In this document: positions 1 to 9,594 of the stretch, piece by piece
How positions within the stretch are numbered: position 1 is the stretch's first letter
Layout of the letters: each line of letters starts with the position of its first letter
Assembly (NCBI GenBank): GCA_021791845.1
Contig: JAJYVT010000003.1
Location: forward strand, 27,334-91,333
Length of the DNA stretch: 64,000 nucleotides
From: Actinomycetes bacterium
GTDB taxonomy: Bacteria; Actinomycetota; Acidimicrobiia; Acidimicrobiales; RAAP-2
Reading direction: 5' to 3'
Program-made: the position numbers and the translations under genes
The notes under the pieces: generated by a model
Database searches by the model: none
Told to the model about the DNA's origin: nothing
Seen by the model: only the letters and a program-made list of their open reading frames with translations

Positions 1-852
1 GTGGGCGGCCAGGAAGGCGCCGACCACGAACAGGATGATCGAGAAGACGATGTACGACACCCGCCCGGTGGTGATCCACAGGAGGACCACGAACATCGTG
101 AAGATGAGCATGGCGAAGCCGACGTCGTTCTCCAGGGCGATGATCCCCATGGACACGGCCCAGAACAGCAGGATCGGCACCAAGGGGCGGGGGTCGAGGA
201 CGAGGCGGTTCCCCACCCGGGCCGTCGGGATGGAGAGCAGCTCCTTCTTCTCGGCGAAGTAGGAGGCGAAGAACACGACGAGGAGGAGCTTGGCGATCTC
301 GATCGGCTGGAACTCGATCGGCCCGAGCTTCACCCACAGCCGCGTGCCTGTGATGGGCACGCCGATGTGGGGGATGAGGGGCGCCACCAGCAGGAGCCCG
401 GCCGCCAGCAGGAGGAGGTAGCGGTAGCGGTCGAGGTCGCGGGAGTGGCGGACGGCGATGAGGGTGACGATGTAGAAGACGAGGCCGACGGCGGCCCAGG
501 TGGCCTGGGCCTTGGCCCTCGAGGGTGTGAAGCGGACGATGACGACGTAGCCGATGCCGTTGAGCAGGGCGGCGATGGGGAGGATGACGGCACTGGCGTT
601 GGGGGCGAGCCATCGGTTGGCCAGGTGGGCCACGAGGCCCATGCCCAGGATGACGCCGAGGATCGGCCCCACGTGCGGGGGGATCCTCCCGTTCGCCCCG
701 ATGGAGGCCACCACGTAGAAGGCGACGGTGATCGCGGCGGCGAAGACGAGCAGGCCCAGCTCGGTCCGCCGCCGCGGCTTGGGACCGCGGCGCCAGACGG
801 GGATCCGGCGGACCGGGCTCGCTGGCGCCTCGAGGGCTGTGGTGGTCGCCAC
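1..852 (-). CDS. rodA: RodA/FtsW-family peptidoglycan glycosyltransferase (3' end outside window)
   Basis: Membrane SEDS protein that polymerises lipid II with a class B penicillin-binding protein. Reading leftward, a basic N-terminal tail is followed by repeated hydrophobic helices. The family signature lies near residues 170-185 (TRLWVKLGPIEFQPIEIAK) and a second conserved stretch near 240-250 (ALENDVGFAML). The C-terminal third lies beyond the window edge. I place the start at GTG 852 because a TACGCT -10 box (860-865, minus strand) ends seven bases upstream. The in-frame ATG at 894 would overlap the ppk start codon. RodA versus FtsW cannot be settled from this part; the ALEND-type segment and lack of mur neighbours favour RodA. 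Confidence 0.85.
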   Translation of the reverse strand, partial: MATTTALEAPASPVRRIPVWRRGPKPRRRTELGLLVFAAAITVAFYVVASIGANGRIPPHVGPILGVILGMGLVAHLANRWLAPNASAVILPIAALLNGIGYVVIVRFTPSRAKAQATWAAVGLVFYIVTLIAVRHSRDLDRYRYLLLLAAGLLLVAPLIPHIGVPITGTRLWVKLGPIEFQPIEIAKLLLVVFFASYFAEKKELLSIPTARVGNRLVLDPRPLVPILLFWAVSMGIIALENDVGFAMLIFTMFVVLLWITTGRVSYIVFSIILFVVGAFLAAH

Positions 853-859
853 CGCCGAG

Positions 860-865
860 AGCGTA
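860..865 (-). promoter_or_regulatory. -10 box for rodA (leaderless)
   Basis: TACGCT on the minus strand, seven bases before GTG 852. It faces a second TACGCT for ppk at 877-882, making a compact divergent promoter. Confidence 0.5.
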
Positions 866-876
866 GCGGCGGGCTG

Positions 877-882
877 TACGCT
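877..882 (+). promoter_or_regulatory. -10 box for ppk
   Basis: TACGCT ends ten bases before ATG 893, so the transcript would have a leader of only a few bases. Confidence 0.45.
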
Positions 883-892
883 GGAAGCGATC

Positions 893-3211
893 ATGGCACT
901 CCAGGGCACGCCCTTCGGCGACGAGGTGTCGGAGGGACCGAGCTCGGCCGGCAACGGGCTGGCGCCGGCCGAGCGTTCCGCCGGCCCGGCCATCGCCCAG
1001 GCTCCGGCGACCGCCGTCGGCGCGATGGGCCGCGCCGAGCCGCTGGCCGGCGCCCGCCGGACCGTCCCGGTCCGGGAGGCGATCGCCGGGTACGGCTCGC
1101 ACCGGTTCACCAACAAGGAGCTCTCGCGGCTGGACTTCCTCACACGGCTCCTCGACCTGGCCACCGACACCCGGCTCCCGGTGCTCGAGCAGGTGAAGTT
1201 CATGGCCATCTTCTCCGAGGGGCTGGACGAGTTCTTCCAGGTGCGGGTGGCGGGGCTGCAGGACAAGCTGGTGGCCGGGGTGCGCACCCGGTCGGTCGAC
1301 GGCCTGCGGCCAGGGGAGGAGCTGGCGGCCATCCGGACCAAGGTGGAGCAGCTGGTGGCCCGACAGGACGGGATCTTCCTCGACGTGCTGGTCCCGCGGC
1401 TGGCCGAGGCCGGGGTGCGCTGGTCCGACTGGTCCTCGCTGGACGACGACGACCGTGCCTACCTCGTGGACGTCTACCAGCGCGAGATCTACCCGGTCCT
1501 CACGCCGCTGGCCGTCGACCCGGGGCACCCGTTCCCCTACATCTCCAACCTCTCGCTGAACCTCCTGGTGGAGGTGGGGGACCCCGCCACCGGCGACCAG
1601 CGCATCGCCAGGGTGAAGGTCCCGCCCGTGCTCCCGCGGTTCGTGGTCATGCCGGACGGCGAGCGCTTCGTGCCGCTCGAGCAGGTGATCGCCGCCCACC
1701 TGGACTCGCTCTTCCCGGGCATGACGATCGGCGAGCACGACACGTTCCGGGTCACGCGCAACGCCGACCTGGCCCTCGAGGAGGACGAGGCGGACGACCT
1801 GCTCGTGGCGGTCGAGATGGAGCTGCGCCGCCGGCGCTTCGGCAGCGCCGTGCGCCTGGAGGTGGCCTCGGGGGCCGACCCCGAGCTGGTGGAGCGCCTG
1901 CGGGCGGAGCTCGACGTCCCGTCCGACGGCGTGTACACCGTCGACGCCCCGATCGACCTGTCGGGCCTGTGGGCCGTCTACGCCCTGGACCGCCCCGACC
2001 TGCACGCCGAGACGTGGACGCCGATGACCCCGCCGCACCTGGCGACGGCGGGCAACGCCCCCAGCAACCTGTTCGACGTGCTGCGGGAGCGCGACGTGCT
2101 CGTCCACCACCCGTACGACTCGTTCGCCACCTCCGTGGAGGCGTTCGTGGCCCAGGCGGCGGACGACCCAGACGTGGTGGGGATCAAGCAGACCCTCTAC
2201 CGGACGTCCGGCGACAGCCCGATCGTGGCCTCGCTGATCAAGGCGGCCGAGGCGGGCAAGCAGGTGGCGGCCATCGTCGAGCTGAAGGCGAGGTTCGACG
2301 AGCAGGCCAACATCGGCTGGGCGAGGGTGCTGGAGGAGGCGGGCGTGCACGTCGTGTACGGCCTCGTCGGCTTGAAGACGCACTCGAAGACGGTGCTCGT
2401 GCTCCGGCGCGAGGACGACAGCATCCGCCGCTACTGCCACGTGGGCACGGGCAACTACAACTCCCGGACCGCCGCCGTCTACGAGGACCTCGGCCTGCTC
2501 ACCTCGGACGCCGACATCGGGGCGGACGTGGGGGACCTGTTCAACTACCTCACCGGCTTCAGCCGGCAGTCCGACTACCGCCAGATCCTGGTGGCGCCGG
2601 TGACCCTGCGCCAGGCCGTCCTCGAGCTGATCGCCCGCCAGGCGGCCGCCGGACCGGCAGGGCGCATCGTGCTCAAGGTGAACGGCCTCACCGACCCCGA
2701 GATGATCGACGCCCTCTACGCCGCGTCGGGGGCCGGGGTGCCGATCGACCTGGCCGTGCGCGGACAGTGCAGGCTGCGACCGGGGGTGCCGGGGCTGTCG
2801 GAGACCATCGCCGTCCGCTCGATCGTGGGCGAGTTCCTGGAGCACTCCCGGATCTTCCGTTTCGGTGGCAGCAGCGACAATGTGCCCCACCGGGCACCGT
2901 CGGGGGACGGCTCCCTCCCGCTCCAGCTCTACATCGGCTCGGCCGACCTCATGGAACGGAACCTGGACCGCCGGATCGAGGTGCTGGCGCCGGTCCACGA
3001 CCCCGAGCTGCAGGCCCGTCTGCTCGAGATCCTCGACCTCGTCTTCGCCGACGACGTCAACGCCTGGCTCCTGCGCGACCGCACGTGGCAGCGGCTGTGG
3101 ACCGTGCACGGCACCGACTCCCAGCGCCGCCTCAAGGAGCTGGCCGTCGAGCGGGCCCGCCGCCGCCGGGAGGTGGACCCCCGCCACGCCGACCCGACCG
3201 AGGGCGCCTGA
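893..3211 (+). CDS. ppk: Polyphosphate kinase (PPK1)
   Basis: Reversibly transfers the gamma-phosphate of ATP onto inorganic polyphosphate. The protein has 772 residues. After a ~65-residue low-complexity Ala/Pro/Gly extension, the PPK1 N-terminal domain begins at HRFTNKELSRLDF. Two phospholipase-D-like domains follow. The phosphohistidine is expected at H497 (GLKTHSK) and the second active-site histidine at H516 (CHVGTGNYNSRTA). GGAAG lies just before ATG 893. An internal ATG at 1022 would remove most of the extension and cannot be excluded. It converges with the next gene, leaving only 15 bases between stop codons. No phosphate regulator is adjacent. Confidence 0.95.
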   Translation: MALQGTPFGDEVSEGPSSAGNGLAPAERSAGPAIAQAPATAVGAMGRAEPLAGARRTVPVREAIAGYGSHRFTNKELSRLDFLTRLLDLATDTRLPVLEQVKFMAIFSEGLDEFFQVRVAGLQDKLVAGVRTRSVDGLRPGEELAAIRTKVEQLVARQDGIFLDVLVPRLAEAGVRWSDWSSLDDDDRAYLVDVYQREIYPVLTPLAVDPGHPFPYISNLSLNLLVEVGDPATGDQRIARVKVPPVLPRFVVMPDGERFVPLEQVIAAHLDSLFPGMTIGEHDTFRVTRNADLALEEDEADDLLVAVEMELRRRRFGSAVRLEVASGADPELVERLRAELDVPSDGVYTVDAPIDLSGLWAVYALDRPDLHAETWTPMTPPHLATAGNAPSNLFDVLRERDVLVHHPYDSFATSVEAFVAQAADDPDVVGIKQTLYRTSGDSPIVASLIKAAEAGKQVAAIVELKARFDEQANIGWARVLEEAGVHVVYGLVGLKTHSKTVLVLRREDDSIRRYCHVGTGNYNSRTAAVYEDLGLLTSDADIGADVGDLFNYLTGFSRQSDYRQILVAPVTLRQAVLELIARQAAAGPAGRIVLKVNGLTDPEMIDALYAASGAGVPIDLAVRGQCRLRPGVPGLSETIAVRSIVGEFLEHSRIFRFGGSSDNVPHRAPSGDGSLPLQLYIGSADLMERNLDRRIEVLAPVHDPELQARLLEILDLVFADDVNAWLLRDRTWQRLWTVHGTDSQRRLKELAVERARRRREVDPRHADPTEGA

Positions 3212-3226
3212 CCCGCACCGCCGGGC

Positions 3227-4474
3227 TCACGACGCCCCGGGGCCCGCCTCCCGCATCCGCCGTGCGCTCCGAGCGCCGTGGTGCCGCTCCCGCTCGTGGC
3301 GCTCTTGGCGCCGCTCCTTGCCCTCGCGGCCGAAGCGGAGCGTGAGGTAGCAGGCCCCACCGGCCGGGATGGGGAGCCAGAAGTTGACGAGCCGGTAGGA
3401 GAGCACGCCCAGGATGGCGACTGTCTTGGTGACGTGGAACCCCACGAGCGTGGGGATGAGCACACCCTCGACCACGCCCAGGCCGCTCGGGGTGACGGGG
3501 ATGACGGCCAGGATGTTGGCCAGGCCGTAGGCGACGAGGAGGTCCACGGGGGAGACGGCCTTGCCGAAGGCGAAGACGAAGACCCACAGCGACGCGGCGT
3601 CGAACAACCAGTTGGCCGCCGCCCACTCCATGGCGTGGACCAGGAGCGCCCGGTTGCGCAGCAGGATGCGGAGCCGGTCGGCGATGGTCTGGACGAGGGC
3701 GGTCAGCTTGTCCGGGTTGACCAGCGGGACCTTGGCCGCCCAGGCGTGCAGCGACTCCAGACCCCGCCGCTGACCCCGGGTGAGCAGGATCACGATGGCG
3801 GCGAAGGCGGCGAACAGCACGAGGCCGACGAGGGCGGCGAAGCCGTAGAGCGGGTTGTAGCCGGTGAGGGGGATGGAGATGAAGAGGGCCAGCCAGAACA
3901 GCAGGTTGAGCACGACGGCCGAGCCCACGCCCTGGGTGGCCAGCCCGAAGGCGGCCGCGCCGCTCGGCACGCCCTCCTCGGTCAGGAGCCGGAAGGCGAG
4001 GGCCGTCCCGGGGGCGGTGCCTCCGGGGACCACGTGGCTCACCGCCAGGCTCGACATGTTGATCCGGAAGAGCTTCGAGCGCTTGGGCGCGTCCGTGAGC
4101 AGGACCGTGTGGGTCAGCTCGGCATAGGCCAGCAGGGCGACCACCTCCAGTGCGACGCCGACCAGCAGGCCGACCACGTTCACCGCGCCGAGGAGATGGA
4201 GCGACCGGCGGACGTTGGCGAGGTCCGGCAGCAGCAGGTACTCGAGCACGAAGACGAGGGCGACCACGGCCACCGTCCAGCGGAACGGAGGCTTCTGCCA
4301 CCACCGACGGATCCGGGCGAAGGCGCGGTGCAGGCGGGTCCGCCGGGCGGCGCCGGACGGCTCGGCCTGGGGCGCCGGCCCGGTGCGGGGCGCCTCGTCC
4401 TGGGGTGGCACGGCGTCGTGCGCCGTCGGCTCGTCCGCCCGATGGCGTGGAGCGGCGTCGGCAGGGTCGTCCAC
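3227..4474 (-). CDS. UPF0104/lysylphosphatidylglycerol-synthase-type membrane protein (flippase-like)
   Basis: About 415 residues. A ~70-residue charged, Pro-rich cytoplasmic N-terminus is followed by seven to eight hydrophobic helices typical of the LPG synthase TM (YbhN/AglD) family. Conserved family stretches include AVSHVVPGGTAPG, GLATQGVGS and VIPVTPSGLGVVEG. There is no C-terminal aminoacyl-transferase domain, so it is probably not an MprF; such stand-alone proteins are usually assigned lipid-translocation or envelope roles. GTG 4474 has a CAGCAT box seven bases upstream; ATG 4483 is the alternative start. It diverges from ppm1, so a joint role in polyprenyl-lipid metabolism is possible (inference). 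Confidence 0.8.
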   Translation of the reverse strand: MDDPADAAPRHRADEPTAHDAVPPQDEAPRTGPAPQAEPSGAARRTRLHRAFARIRRWWQKPPFRWTVAVVALVFVLEYLLLPDLANVRRSLHLLGAVNVVGLLVGVALEVVALLAYAELTHTVLLTDAPKRSKLFRINMSSLAVSHVVPGGTAPGTALAFRLLTEEGVPSGAAAFGLATQGVGSAVVLNLLFWLALFISIPLTGYNPLYGFAALVGLVLFAAFAAIVILLTRGQRRGLESLHAWAAKVPLVNPDKLTALVQTIADRLRILLRNRALLVHAMEWAAANWLFDAASLWVFVFAFGKAVSPVDLLVAYGLANILAVIPVTPSGLGVVEGVLIPTLVGFHVTKTVAILGVLSYRLVNFWLPIPAGGACYLTLRFGREGKERRQERHERERHHGARSARRMREAGPGAS

Positions 4475-4481
4475 GGATCTC

Positions 4482-4487
4482 ATGCTG
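4482..4487 (-). promoter_or_regulatory. -10 box for the UPF0104 gene
   Basis: CAGCAT on the minus strand, seven bases before GTG 4474. The first base differs from TANNNT, as at several other starts in this window. Confidence 0.3.
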
Positions 4488-4581
4488 GCATGGACGGCCC
4501 GCCGGAGGCGGGTTCCCCCGCTCGTGGGGGTGCAGCACCCCGCCGCCGCCACGTGGAGGGAAGACGCCGAGGGGGGCGATC

Positions 4582-4587
4582 TATGCT
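4582..4587 (+). promoter_or_regulatory. -10 box for ppm1 (leaderless)
   Basis: TATGCT ends eight bases before GTG 4596. No Shine-Dalgarno sequence is present. Confidence 0.5.
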
Positions 4588-4595
4588 GCCCCGTC

Positions 4596-5363
4596 GTGCG
4601 AGTCCTCGTCGTCATCCCCACGTACAACGAGGCGGAGAACGTGGAGGCCGTCGTCCGCCAGGTCCACGACGCTCTGCCCGGTGCCGGGATCCTGGTGGTG
4701 GACGACGGCAGCCCCGACGGCACGGCCGACCTGGTGGAGAAGGTGGCGACCGAGCTCCAGGACGTCCACGTCCTGCGGCGGTCGGGCAAGCAGGGCCTCG
4801 GGAGCGCCTACCGGGCGGGGTTCCGCTGGGGCCTCGACGCCGGCTACGACGCGTGCGTGGAGATGGACGCCGACTTCTCCCACGACCCCGCGGCCCTGCC
4901 GCGGCTGGTGGCGCCATTGGAGGACGGCTACGAGGTGGTGATCGGCTCCCGCTACGTGCCGGGTGGGACGATCCCCAACTGGTCCTGGTACCGGCACCTG
5001 CTCTCCTGGGGCGGCAACCGCTATGCCGACGCCGTACTGGGCCTCGGGGTGGCCGACTCGACCGCCGGCTTCCGCGTGTACGCCGCGTCGGTGCTGGGGC
5101 GCCTGGACCTCGATCGGGTCCGGGCGGACGGCTACGGCTTCCAGATCGAGATGACCTACCGGTCCAAGCAGGCCGGCGCCCCGATCACCGAGGTGCCCAT
5201 CAGCTTCGTGGACCGGGTCGCCGGCTCCTCGAAGATGTCGTCCGCCATCGTGGTGGAGGCCTTCGCCCTGGTCGGCTGGTGGGGGCTGGGGCGGCTCTGG
5301 CACCGGCTCGCCGGCCACGGCGACCGCTCGGAGCAGCGGCCGTCTGCGATCATGGACCGGTGA
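4596..5363 (+). CDS. ppm1: Polyprenol-phosphate mannosyltransferase (DPM1/Ppm1 catalytic domain)
   Basis: GT2 enzyme that transfers mannose from GDP-mannose to polyprenyl phosphate, giving the donor used by membrane GT-C mannosyltransferases. It has 255 residues with no C-terminal membrane domain, as in soluble DPM1-type synthases. Visible motifs are IPTYNEAENV at the N-terminus, DDGSPDGT, the metal-binding D91-A-D93 in MDADFSHDP, and GSRYVPGG. Start is GTG 4596, fixed by alignment to the family N-terminus and the -10 box. Its stop overlaps the start of the response regulator (GTGA). It supplies a plausible donor for the GT-C proteins elsewhere in the window. Confidence 0.9.
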   Translation: MRVLVVIPTYNEAENVEAVVRQVHDALPGAGILVVDDGSPDGTADLVEKVATELQDVHVLRRSGKQGLGSAYRAGFRWGLDAGYDACVEMDADFSHDPAALPRLVAPLEDGYEVVIGSRYVPGGTIPNWSWYRHLLSWGGNRYADAVLGLGVADSTAGFRVYAASVLGRLDLDRVRADGYGFQIEMTYRSKQAGAPITEVPISFVDRVAGSSKMSSAIVVEAFALVGWWGLGRLWHRLAGHGDRSEQRPSAIMDR

Positions 5364-6052
5364 GCGCGGACGGAGAGCGGATCCTCGTCGTCGACGACGA
5401 GCCCTTCATCACCGACCTCCTCTCGGCCGCCCTGCGGTTCGAGGGGTTCTCGGTGGAGGTGGCGACCTCGGGCCGCGACGCCCTCGCCCTGGCCACCCCG
5501 GGCCGCCACGACCTCGTGATGCTGGACGTGATGATGCCGGACCTCGACGGCACCGAGGTCTGCCGGCGACTGCGCGAGACCGGTGTGGACGTGCCGGTCG
5601 TGTTCCTCACCGCCCGGGACAGCACCGAGGACAAGGTGGCCGGCCTGGGGATGGCCGACGACTACGTCACGAAGCCCTTCAGCCTGGAGGAGCTGGTCGC
5701 CAGGGTGCGGGCGGTGCTCCGCCGGGCCGGCCACGAGCCTCCCGACTCGCCCGAGCTGCGGTTCGCCGACCTGGTGATGAACGTCGACACCCACGAGGTG
5801 TGGCGGGACCGGACCTCCATCGAGCTGACCGCCACCGAGTTCAACGTGCTGCAGTACCTCCTGGAGAACCCCCGGCGGGTGGTGCCCAAGTCGGAGATCC
5901 TCGACCACGTCTGGGACTACGACTTCAGCGGCGACGCCAACATCGTGGAGACGTACATCAGCTACCTGCGCAAGAAGATCGACGAGTTCGACCCCCCGTT
6001 GATCCACACCGTCCGCGGCGTGGGCTACACGCTGCGACTGCCCAAGGAGTAG
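5360..6052 (+). CDS. OmpR/PhoB-family response regulator
   Basis: 230 residues: receiver domain (about 6-122) and winged-helix DNA-binding domain (about 130-228). Acidic pocket D12/D13, phosphoacceptor D56 in MLDVMMPD, switch T84 and K105 are all present. The DNA-binding part has ELTATEFNVLQYLLENP and the terminal GVGYTLR. Oddity: the loop before DDYVTKPF reads GLGMADDYV, one residue shorter than the usual GLxxGADDYV. It overlaps ppm1 upstream, and the kinase starts eight bases after its stop. Resembles actinobacterial TrcR/MprA-type regulators; the signal is unknown. Confidence 0.92.
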   Translation: MSADGERILVVDDEPFITDLLSAALRFEGFSVEVATSGRDALALATPGRHDLVMLDVMMPDLDGTEVCRRLRETGVDVPVVFLTARDSTEDKVAGLGMADDYVTKPFSLEELVARVRAVLRRAGHEPPDSPELRFADLVMNVDTHEVWRDRTSIELTATEFNVLQYLLENPRRVVPKSEILDHVWDYDFSGDANIVETYISYLRKKIDEFDPPLIHTVRGVGYTLRLPKE

Positions 6053-6060
6053 CCGGGCAC

Positions 6061-7611
6061 ATGCGGCTCCACCGGCGGCTGACGCTGACCATGGCGGTGC
6101 TGCTGCTGATCGGGTTGGCGATCACCGACATCGTCACCTACACCTCGCTGCGCTCCTTCCTCTACGGGCGGCTGGACGACCAGCTGGAGTCGAGCCAGGG
6201 TGTCGCCGTCCACTACCTGGACTTCGCCGCCCGCCGCCACCTGCACCCGACCCCCGAGCGGGTCAACGACCGGGTGGGCCAGCAGGTGTACGTGATGCTC
6301 CTCGCCCCGACAGGCCGCATCCTCCTGGAGCGCCCGTCGGGTTCTCCCGGGCGGCCGAACCCCCAGCCGGTCGTGCCCCGCTCGATGCGGCTCTCGCTGC
6401 CGATGGCGACACCCGAGGGCCCGTACCGCCCCAACCCCAACTCCTTCACACTGGACTCCCTGGGTGGCACGCAGTACCGGGCGGCGGCGGCGGCGGTCCC
6501 CCAGGGCACGGTGGTGACGGCCATCCCGCTGGCCCAGACGAACGCCACCATGTCCTCGCTCGTGCGGATCGAGGTGGGCGTCTCGCTCGCGGTGCTGCTG
6601 TCGTTGTGCGCCCTTGCCCTGTGGACGGTGCGGCGCGGGCTCCGGCCCCTCGACGACATGGCCGAGACGGCCAACGCCATCGCCTCGGGCGACCTTGCCC
6701 GGCGCGTCGAGCCCTCCGGCGGCGAGAGCGAGGTCGCCAGGCTCGGCAGCGCCCTCAACGCCATGCTCACCCAGATCGAGGCCGGCTTCGCCGAGACCTC
6801 GGCCTCCGCCGCCCGGCTGCGCCAGTTCGTGGCCGACGCGTCCCACGAGCTGCGGACGCCGCTCACCTCGATCCGCGGCTACGCCGAGCTGCTGCGCAAG
6901 GGCGCCTTCCCCGACGAGGAGGAGCGCCTGCGGGCCCTGCGGCGGGTCGAGCACGAGGCGACCCGAATGGGCGGCCTGGTCGACGACCTCCTGCTCCTCG
7001 CCCGCCTGGACCAGGGCCGCCCGCTCGAGCGGGCGCCGGTCGACCTCCGCCGGGCCTTCCGGGACGCGGTGGACGACGCGCAGATGACGGACCCCGCCCG
7101 GCCCATCGAGCTCGTGGCACCCGTCCCGGTCACGGTGGCCGGCGACCGGGACCGCATCGCCCAGGTGGCGCACAACCTGGTCCGCAACGCCCTCGTCCAC
7201 ACCCCTCCGGGAACCCCGGTCCGGGTGGAGGTCGCCGCCGACGCCACGACGGGGACCGCCCGGGTGGTCGACCACGGCCCCGGCCTCACAGCCGTGCGCC
7301 TCTCGCTCGTCTTCGACCGCTTCTACCGGGCTGACCCGGCTCGCACCGGCGAGGGCACCGGGCTCGGCCTCTCCATCGTGCGGGCCATCGCCGAGGCGCT
7401 CGGTGGCCGGGCCTGGGCAGAGGGCCATCCCGGCGGCGGCACCGTGTTCTGCGTCGCCCTGCCCCTCTACCCCGTGGAGGCCGACGCGCCCGTCGGCGGC
7501 TCCTTCCCGGAGGAGCGGCCCGAGCCGCCCGAGCCCGCCGCCCCCCGTGCGCTGCTCACAGCAGCGCCGAGCCGCCGGGCCACAGCGCCTCGAGCACCGG
7601 GGAGAGTTTGA
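6061..7611 (+). CDS. Sensor histidine kinase, partner of the preceding regulator
   Basis: 516 residues. One membrane helix near residues 9-30, a ~130-residue extracytoplasmic sensor region, a second helix near 165-187, a HAMP domain ([18 protein letters not shown]), then HisKA with phosphoacceptor H262 in [20 protein letters not shown]. The ATPase domain has the N-box ([14 protein letters not shown]), G1 (DHGPGL), F-box (FDRFYRAD) and G2 (GTGLGLSIV). The last ~45 residues are Pro/Ala/Arg-rich and overlap the 3' end of menF on the other strand by 56 bases. Sensor ligand unknown. Confidence 0.92.
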   Translation: MRLHRRLTLTMAVLLLIGLAITDIVTYTSLRSFLYGRLDDQLESSQGVAVHYLDFAARRHLHPTPERVNDRVGQQVYVMLLAPTGRILLERPSGSPGRPNPQPVVPRSMRLSLPMATPEGPYRPNPNSFTLDSLGGTQYRAAAAAVPQGTVVTAIPLAQTNATMSSLVRIEVGVSLAVLLSLCALALWTVRRGLRPLDDMAETANAIASGDLARRVEPSGGESEVARLGSALNAMLTQIEAGFAETSASAARLRQFVADASHELRTPLTSIRGYAELLRKGAFPDEEERLRALRRVEHEATRMGGLVDDLLLLARLDQGRPLERAPVDLRRAFRDAVDDAQMTDPARPIELVAPVPVTVAGDRDRIAQVAHNLVRNALVHTPPGTPVRVEVAADATTGTARVVDHGPGLTAVRLSLVFDRFYRADPARTGEGTGLGLSIVRAIAEALGGRAWAEGHPGGGTVFCVALPLYPVEADAPVGGSFPEERPEPPEPAAPRALLTAAPSRRATAPRAPGRV

Positions 7612-8863
7612 CGGTCGTCTCGGCCAGCTCGGCCTTGGGGTCGGAGTCGGCGACGATCCCCGCCCCGGCGCGGACGAGGACCCGGGTCCCGTCCAGGACG
7701 GCGCAGCGGATGGCCAGCACCCAGCATCCGTCCCCTTGGGCGTCCACCCAGCCGACGGCCCCGGCCCAGAAGCCCCGGGGCGGCTCCAGCTCGGCGATGC
7801 GCCGGAGGGCTGCGTCGCCCGGGACGCCGCCCACGGCGGGCGTCGGGTGCAGCAACCCGAGCAGCTCGAGGGCGGTGTCGCCGTGGCGGAGGGTGCCGGC
7901 GAGCAGCGACCCGAGGCGCGCGTCGGAGCGCAGCCGGACGACGCTGGGGGACTCGGGGACCTCGAGCCGGGTGCAGCGCGGGCCGAGCGCGGTCGCGATC
8001 GCCTCCACCACGAAGCGGTGCTCGTGACGGTCCTTGGCCGACGCCAGGAGGCGGTCCACGGCCCGCTCGTCCCCGTCGGCCAGCGCCACGGTCCCGGCGA
8101 ACGCGTGCGAGACGACCTCGGAGCCCCGCCGGGACACCAGCAGCTCGGGTGACGCACCCACCATGCGCCGGCCCCCGGCCACCGGCACCGAGTACGGGCG
8201 GAAGGCCGTGTCGCCCGCCCACAGGCGCTCCAGCAAGGCGCCGGCGGACGGGGCCCTCGGCAGCCGGACCTCGACGGCGCGCGAGAGGACGACCTTGTGG
8301 AGACGCCCGGCGTGGATGTCGTCCAGGGCCGTGGCGACCGCGCCGGCGTAGTCGGCCGCCGGCGGGACCTCGGCCAGGTGGGGCCGGCCCGGGCCCGCCA
8401 GGCTGCCCCGGCCGCCCGGGTCCTGCGGCCCGGCCGTTCCCGCCGGCAGCCGCGGCGCGCCGCGGCGGCGCACGTCCACCCGCCACCTGCCGCCTCCGTC
8501 GTCGGCGCACCACGTCGAGGAGGGCACGACCAGGGCGGCCGGCGCCGACGGGTCGAAGGGGAAGGCTCCGACGGCCGTCACCGCCGGCGAGGGGGGCTCG
8601 CCCGGCCCGTGGTGCTCGACCGCCCGCAGCCAGGCGGTGACGGCCCGGAGCGCAGCGGGGTCGGCGAGCCCCGAGGGCAGGGTGAGCACGGCGGCCGAGC
8701 CCAGGGTGGCGACGGTCCTCGTCCGGCCGGCGACCAGGTGCCCGTCGGTGGCCGCCGCGCCGAGGGGGAGCGGCTCGCCCGCGGCCAGCGGCGTGACATC
8801 GGCGACGTACGCCCCCGGGTCGGGGGCCTCCAGGCCGTGGGCCTGCGCCGCGGGGGTGGTCAT
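7556..8863 (-). CDS. menF: Isochorismate synthase
   Basis: Isomerises chorismate to isochorismate, the first committed step of menaquinone synthesis. 435 residues. The chorismate-binding fold is clear in the C-terminal half: [43 protein letters not shown], and the final [20 protein letters not shown]. The motif order fits MenF/EntC rather than TrpE/PabB. ATG 8863 overlaps the menG stop (ATGA), so translation is probably coupled. The 3' end overlaps the histidine kinase gene, a convergent arrangement with no room for a separate terminator. Confidence 0.9.
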   Translation of the reverse strand: MTTPAAQAHGLEAPDPGAYVADVTPLAAGEPLPLGAAATDGHLVAGRTRTVATLGSAAVLTLPSGLADPAALRAVTAWLRAVEHHGPGEPPSPAVTAVGAFPFDPSAPAALVVPSSTWCADDGGGRWRVDVRRRGAPRLPAGTAGPQDPGGRGSLAGPGRPHLAEVPPAADYAGAVATALDDIHAGRLHKVVLSRAVEVRLPRAPSAGALLERLWAGDTAFRPYSVPVAGGRRMVGASPELLVSRRGSEVVSHAFAGTVALADGDERAVDRLLASAKDRHEHRFVVEAIATALGPRCTRLEVPESPSVVRLRSDARLGSLLAGTLRHGDTALELLGLLHPTPAVGGVPGDAALRRIAELEPPRGFWAGAVGWVDAQGDGCWVLAIRCAVLDGTRVLVRAGAGIVADSDPKAELAETTVKLSPVLEALWPGGSALL

Positions 8864-9594
8864 CGCCCGCTGTCCCCCGCACGGGCCGTCCCGGCGCCGA
8901 CGTCGCCGGCCCGGGTCCCCGTGACGAGCTGGCTCAGCCCGCCCTGGAGCAGCCTCCGCCCCACGGCGGCGAACCCCGCCCGGCGGAACAGGGCGCGCAG
9001 CGCGGCGTCGTCGGGGAGGTAGGCGACCGAGTCCGGCAGGTAGCGGTAGGCGTCGGGATCGGAGAGGGCGGCACCGATCCGGGGGACGGCGTGGCGGAAC
9101 CACACCTGGTGGCCGATCCGCACGACCGGGTTGGGGGGAGTGGCCACCTCGAGCACCGCGATCCGGCCGCCGGGCCGCACCACCCGCCCGGCCTCGGCGA
9201 TCGAGGCCGCGAGATCGGTGAAATTGCGCAGGGCGTAGCCGCACACCACCCCGTCGAACGCCCCGGCCGGGAACGGGAGGGCGGCCGCGTCGCACTGGGC
9301 GGCACCCCCGGGGGGGCGGCGGTTGGCCAGCATGCCCACGCTCATGTCGGCGCCCACCACCCGGTAGCCGGCACGGCGGGCGAGCTCGCCCAGGGCCCCG
9401 GTCCCGCATGCCAGGTCGAGCACCGTCGAGCCGGGGGCGAGGGCGAGGGCGTCGACTGCACGGCGGCGCCAGTGCTGGTCCAGGCCGAAGGTCATCAGCC
9501 GGTTCACCAGGTCGTAGCGGGGGGCGATGGCGTCGAACATCGCCCGCACGCGGGCGGTCTTCTCCCCCCCGGTGGGAAGGGTCCGGGCGGTCAC
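8860..9594 (-). CDS. menG: Demethylmenaquinone methyltransferase
   Basis: SAM-dependent methylation of demethylmenaquinone, the last step of menaquinone synthesis. 244 residues. N-terminal family motif MFDAIAPRYDLVNRLMTFG, SAM-binding motif I VLDLACGTGALGELA, then GYALRNFTDL and RPGGRIAVLEVATPP as in UbiE/MenG. GTG 9594 overlaps the stop of maoC (GTGA) and its own stop overlaps menF. The genome makes mycothiol and menaquinone, as expected for actinobacteria, so MenG is more likely than UbiE. Confidence 0.92.
   Translation of the reverse strand: MTARTLPTGGEKTARVRAMFDAIAPRYDLVNRLMTFGLDQHWRRRAVDALALAPGSTVLDLACGTGALGELARRAGYRVVGADMSVGMLANRRPPGGAAQCDAAALPFPAGAFDGVVCGYALRNFTDLAASIAEAGRVVRPGGRIAVLEVATPPNPVVRIGHQVWFRHAVPRIGAALSDPDAYRYLPDSVAYLPDDAALRALFRRAGFAAVGRRLLQGGLSQLVTGTRAGDVGAGTARAGDSGR

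Noticed and set aside
892..894. ATG start for rodA at 894
   Set aside because: It would overlap the ppk start codon head to head and leave no promoter; GTG 852 has a correctly placed -10 box.
3212..3226. Terminator between ppk and the UPF0104 gene
   Set aside because: Only 15 bases separate the stops and no hairpin can form there.
1..3345. A 1114-codon open frame on the plus strand
   Set aside because: It is antisense to rodA and out of frame with ppk. Its product is Arg/Gly/Pro/Ala-rich with no domain, the usual effect of high GC on stop-codon frequency.
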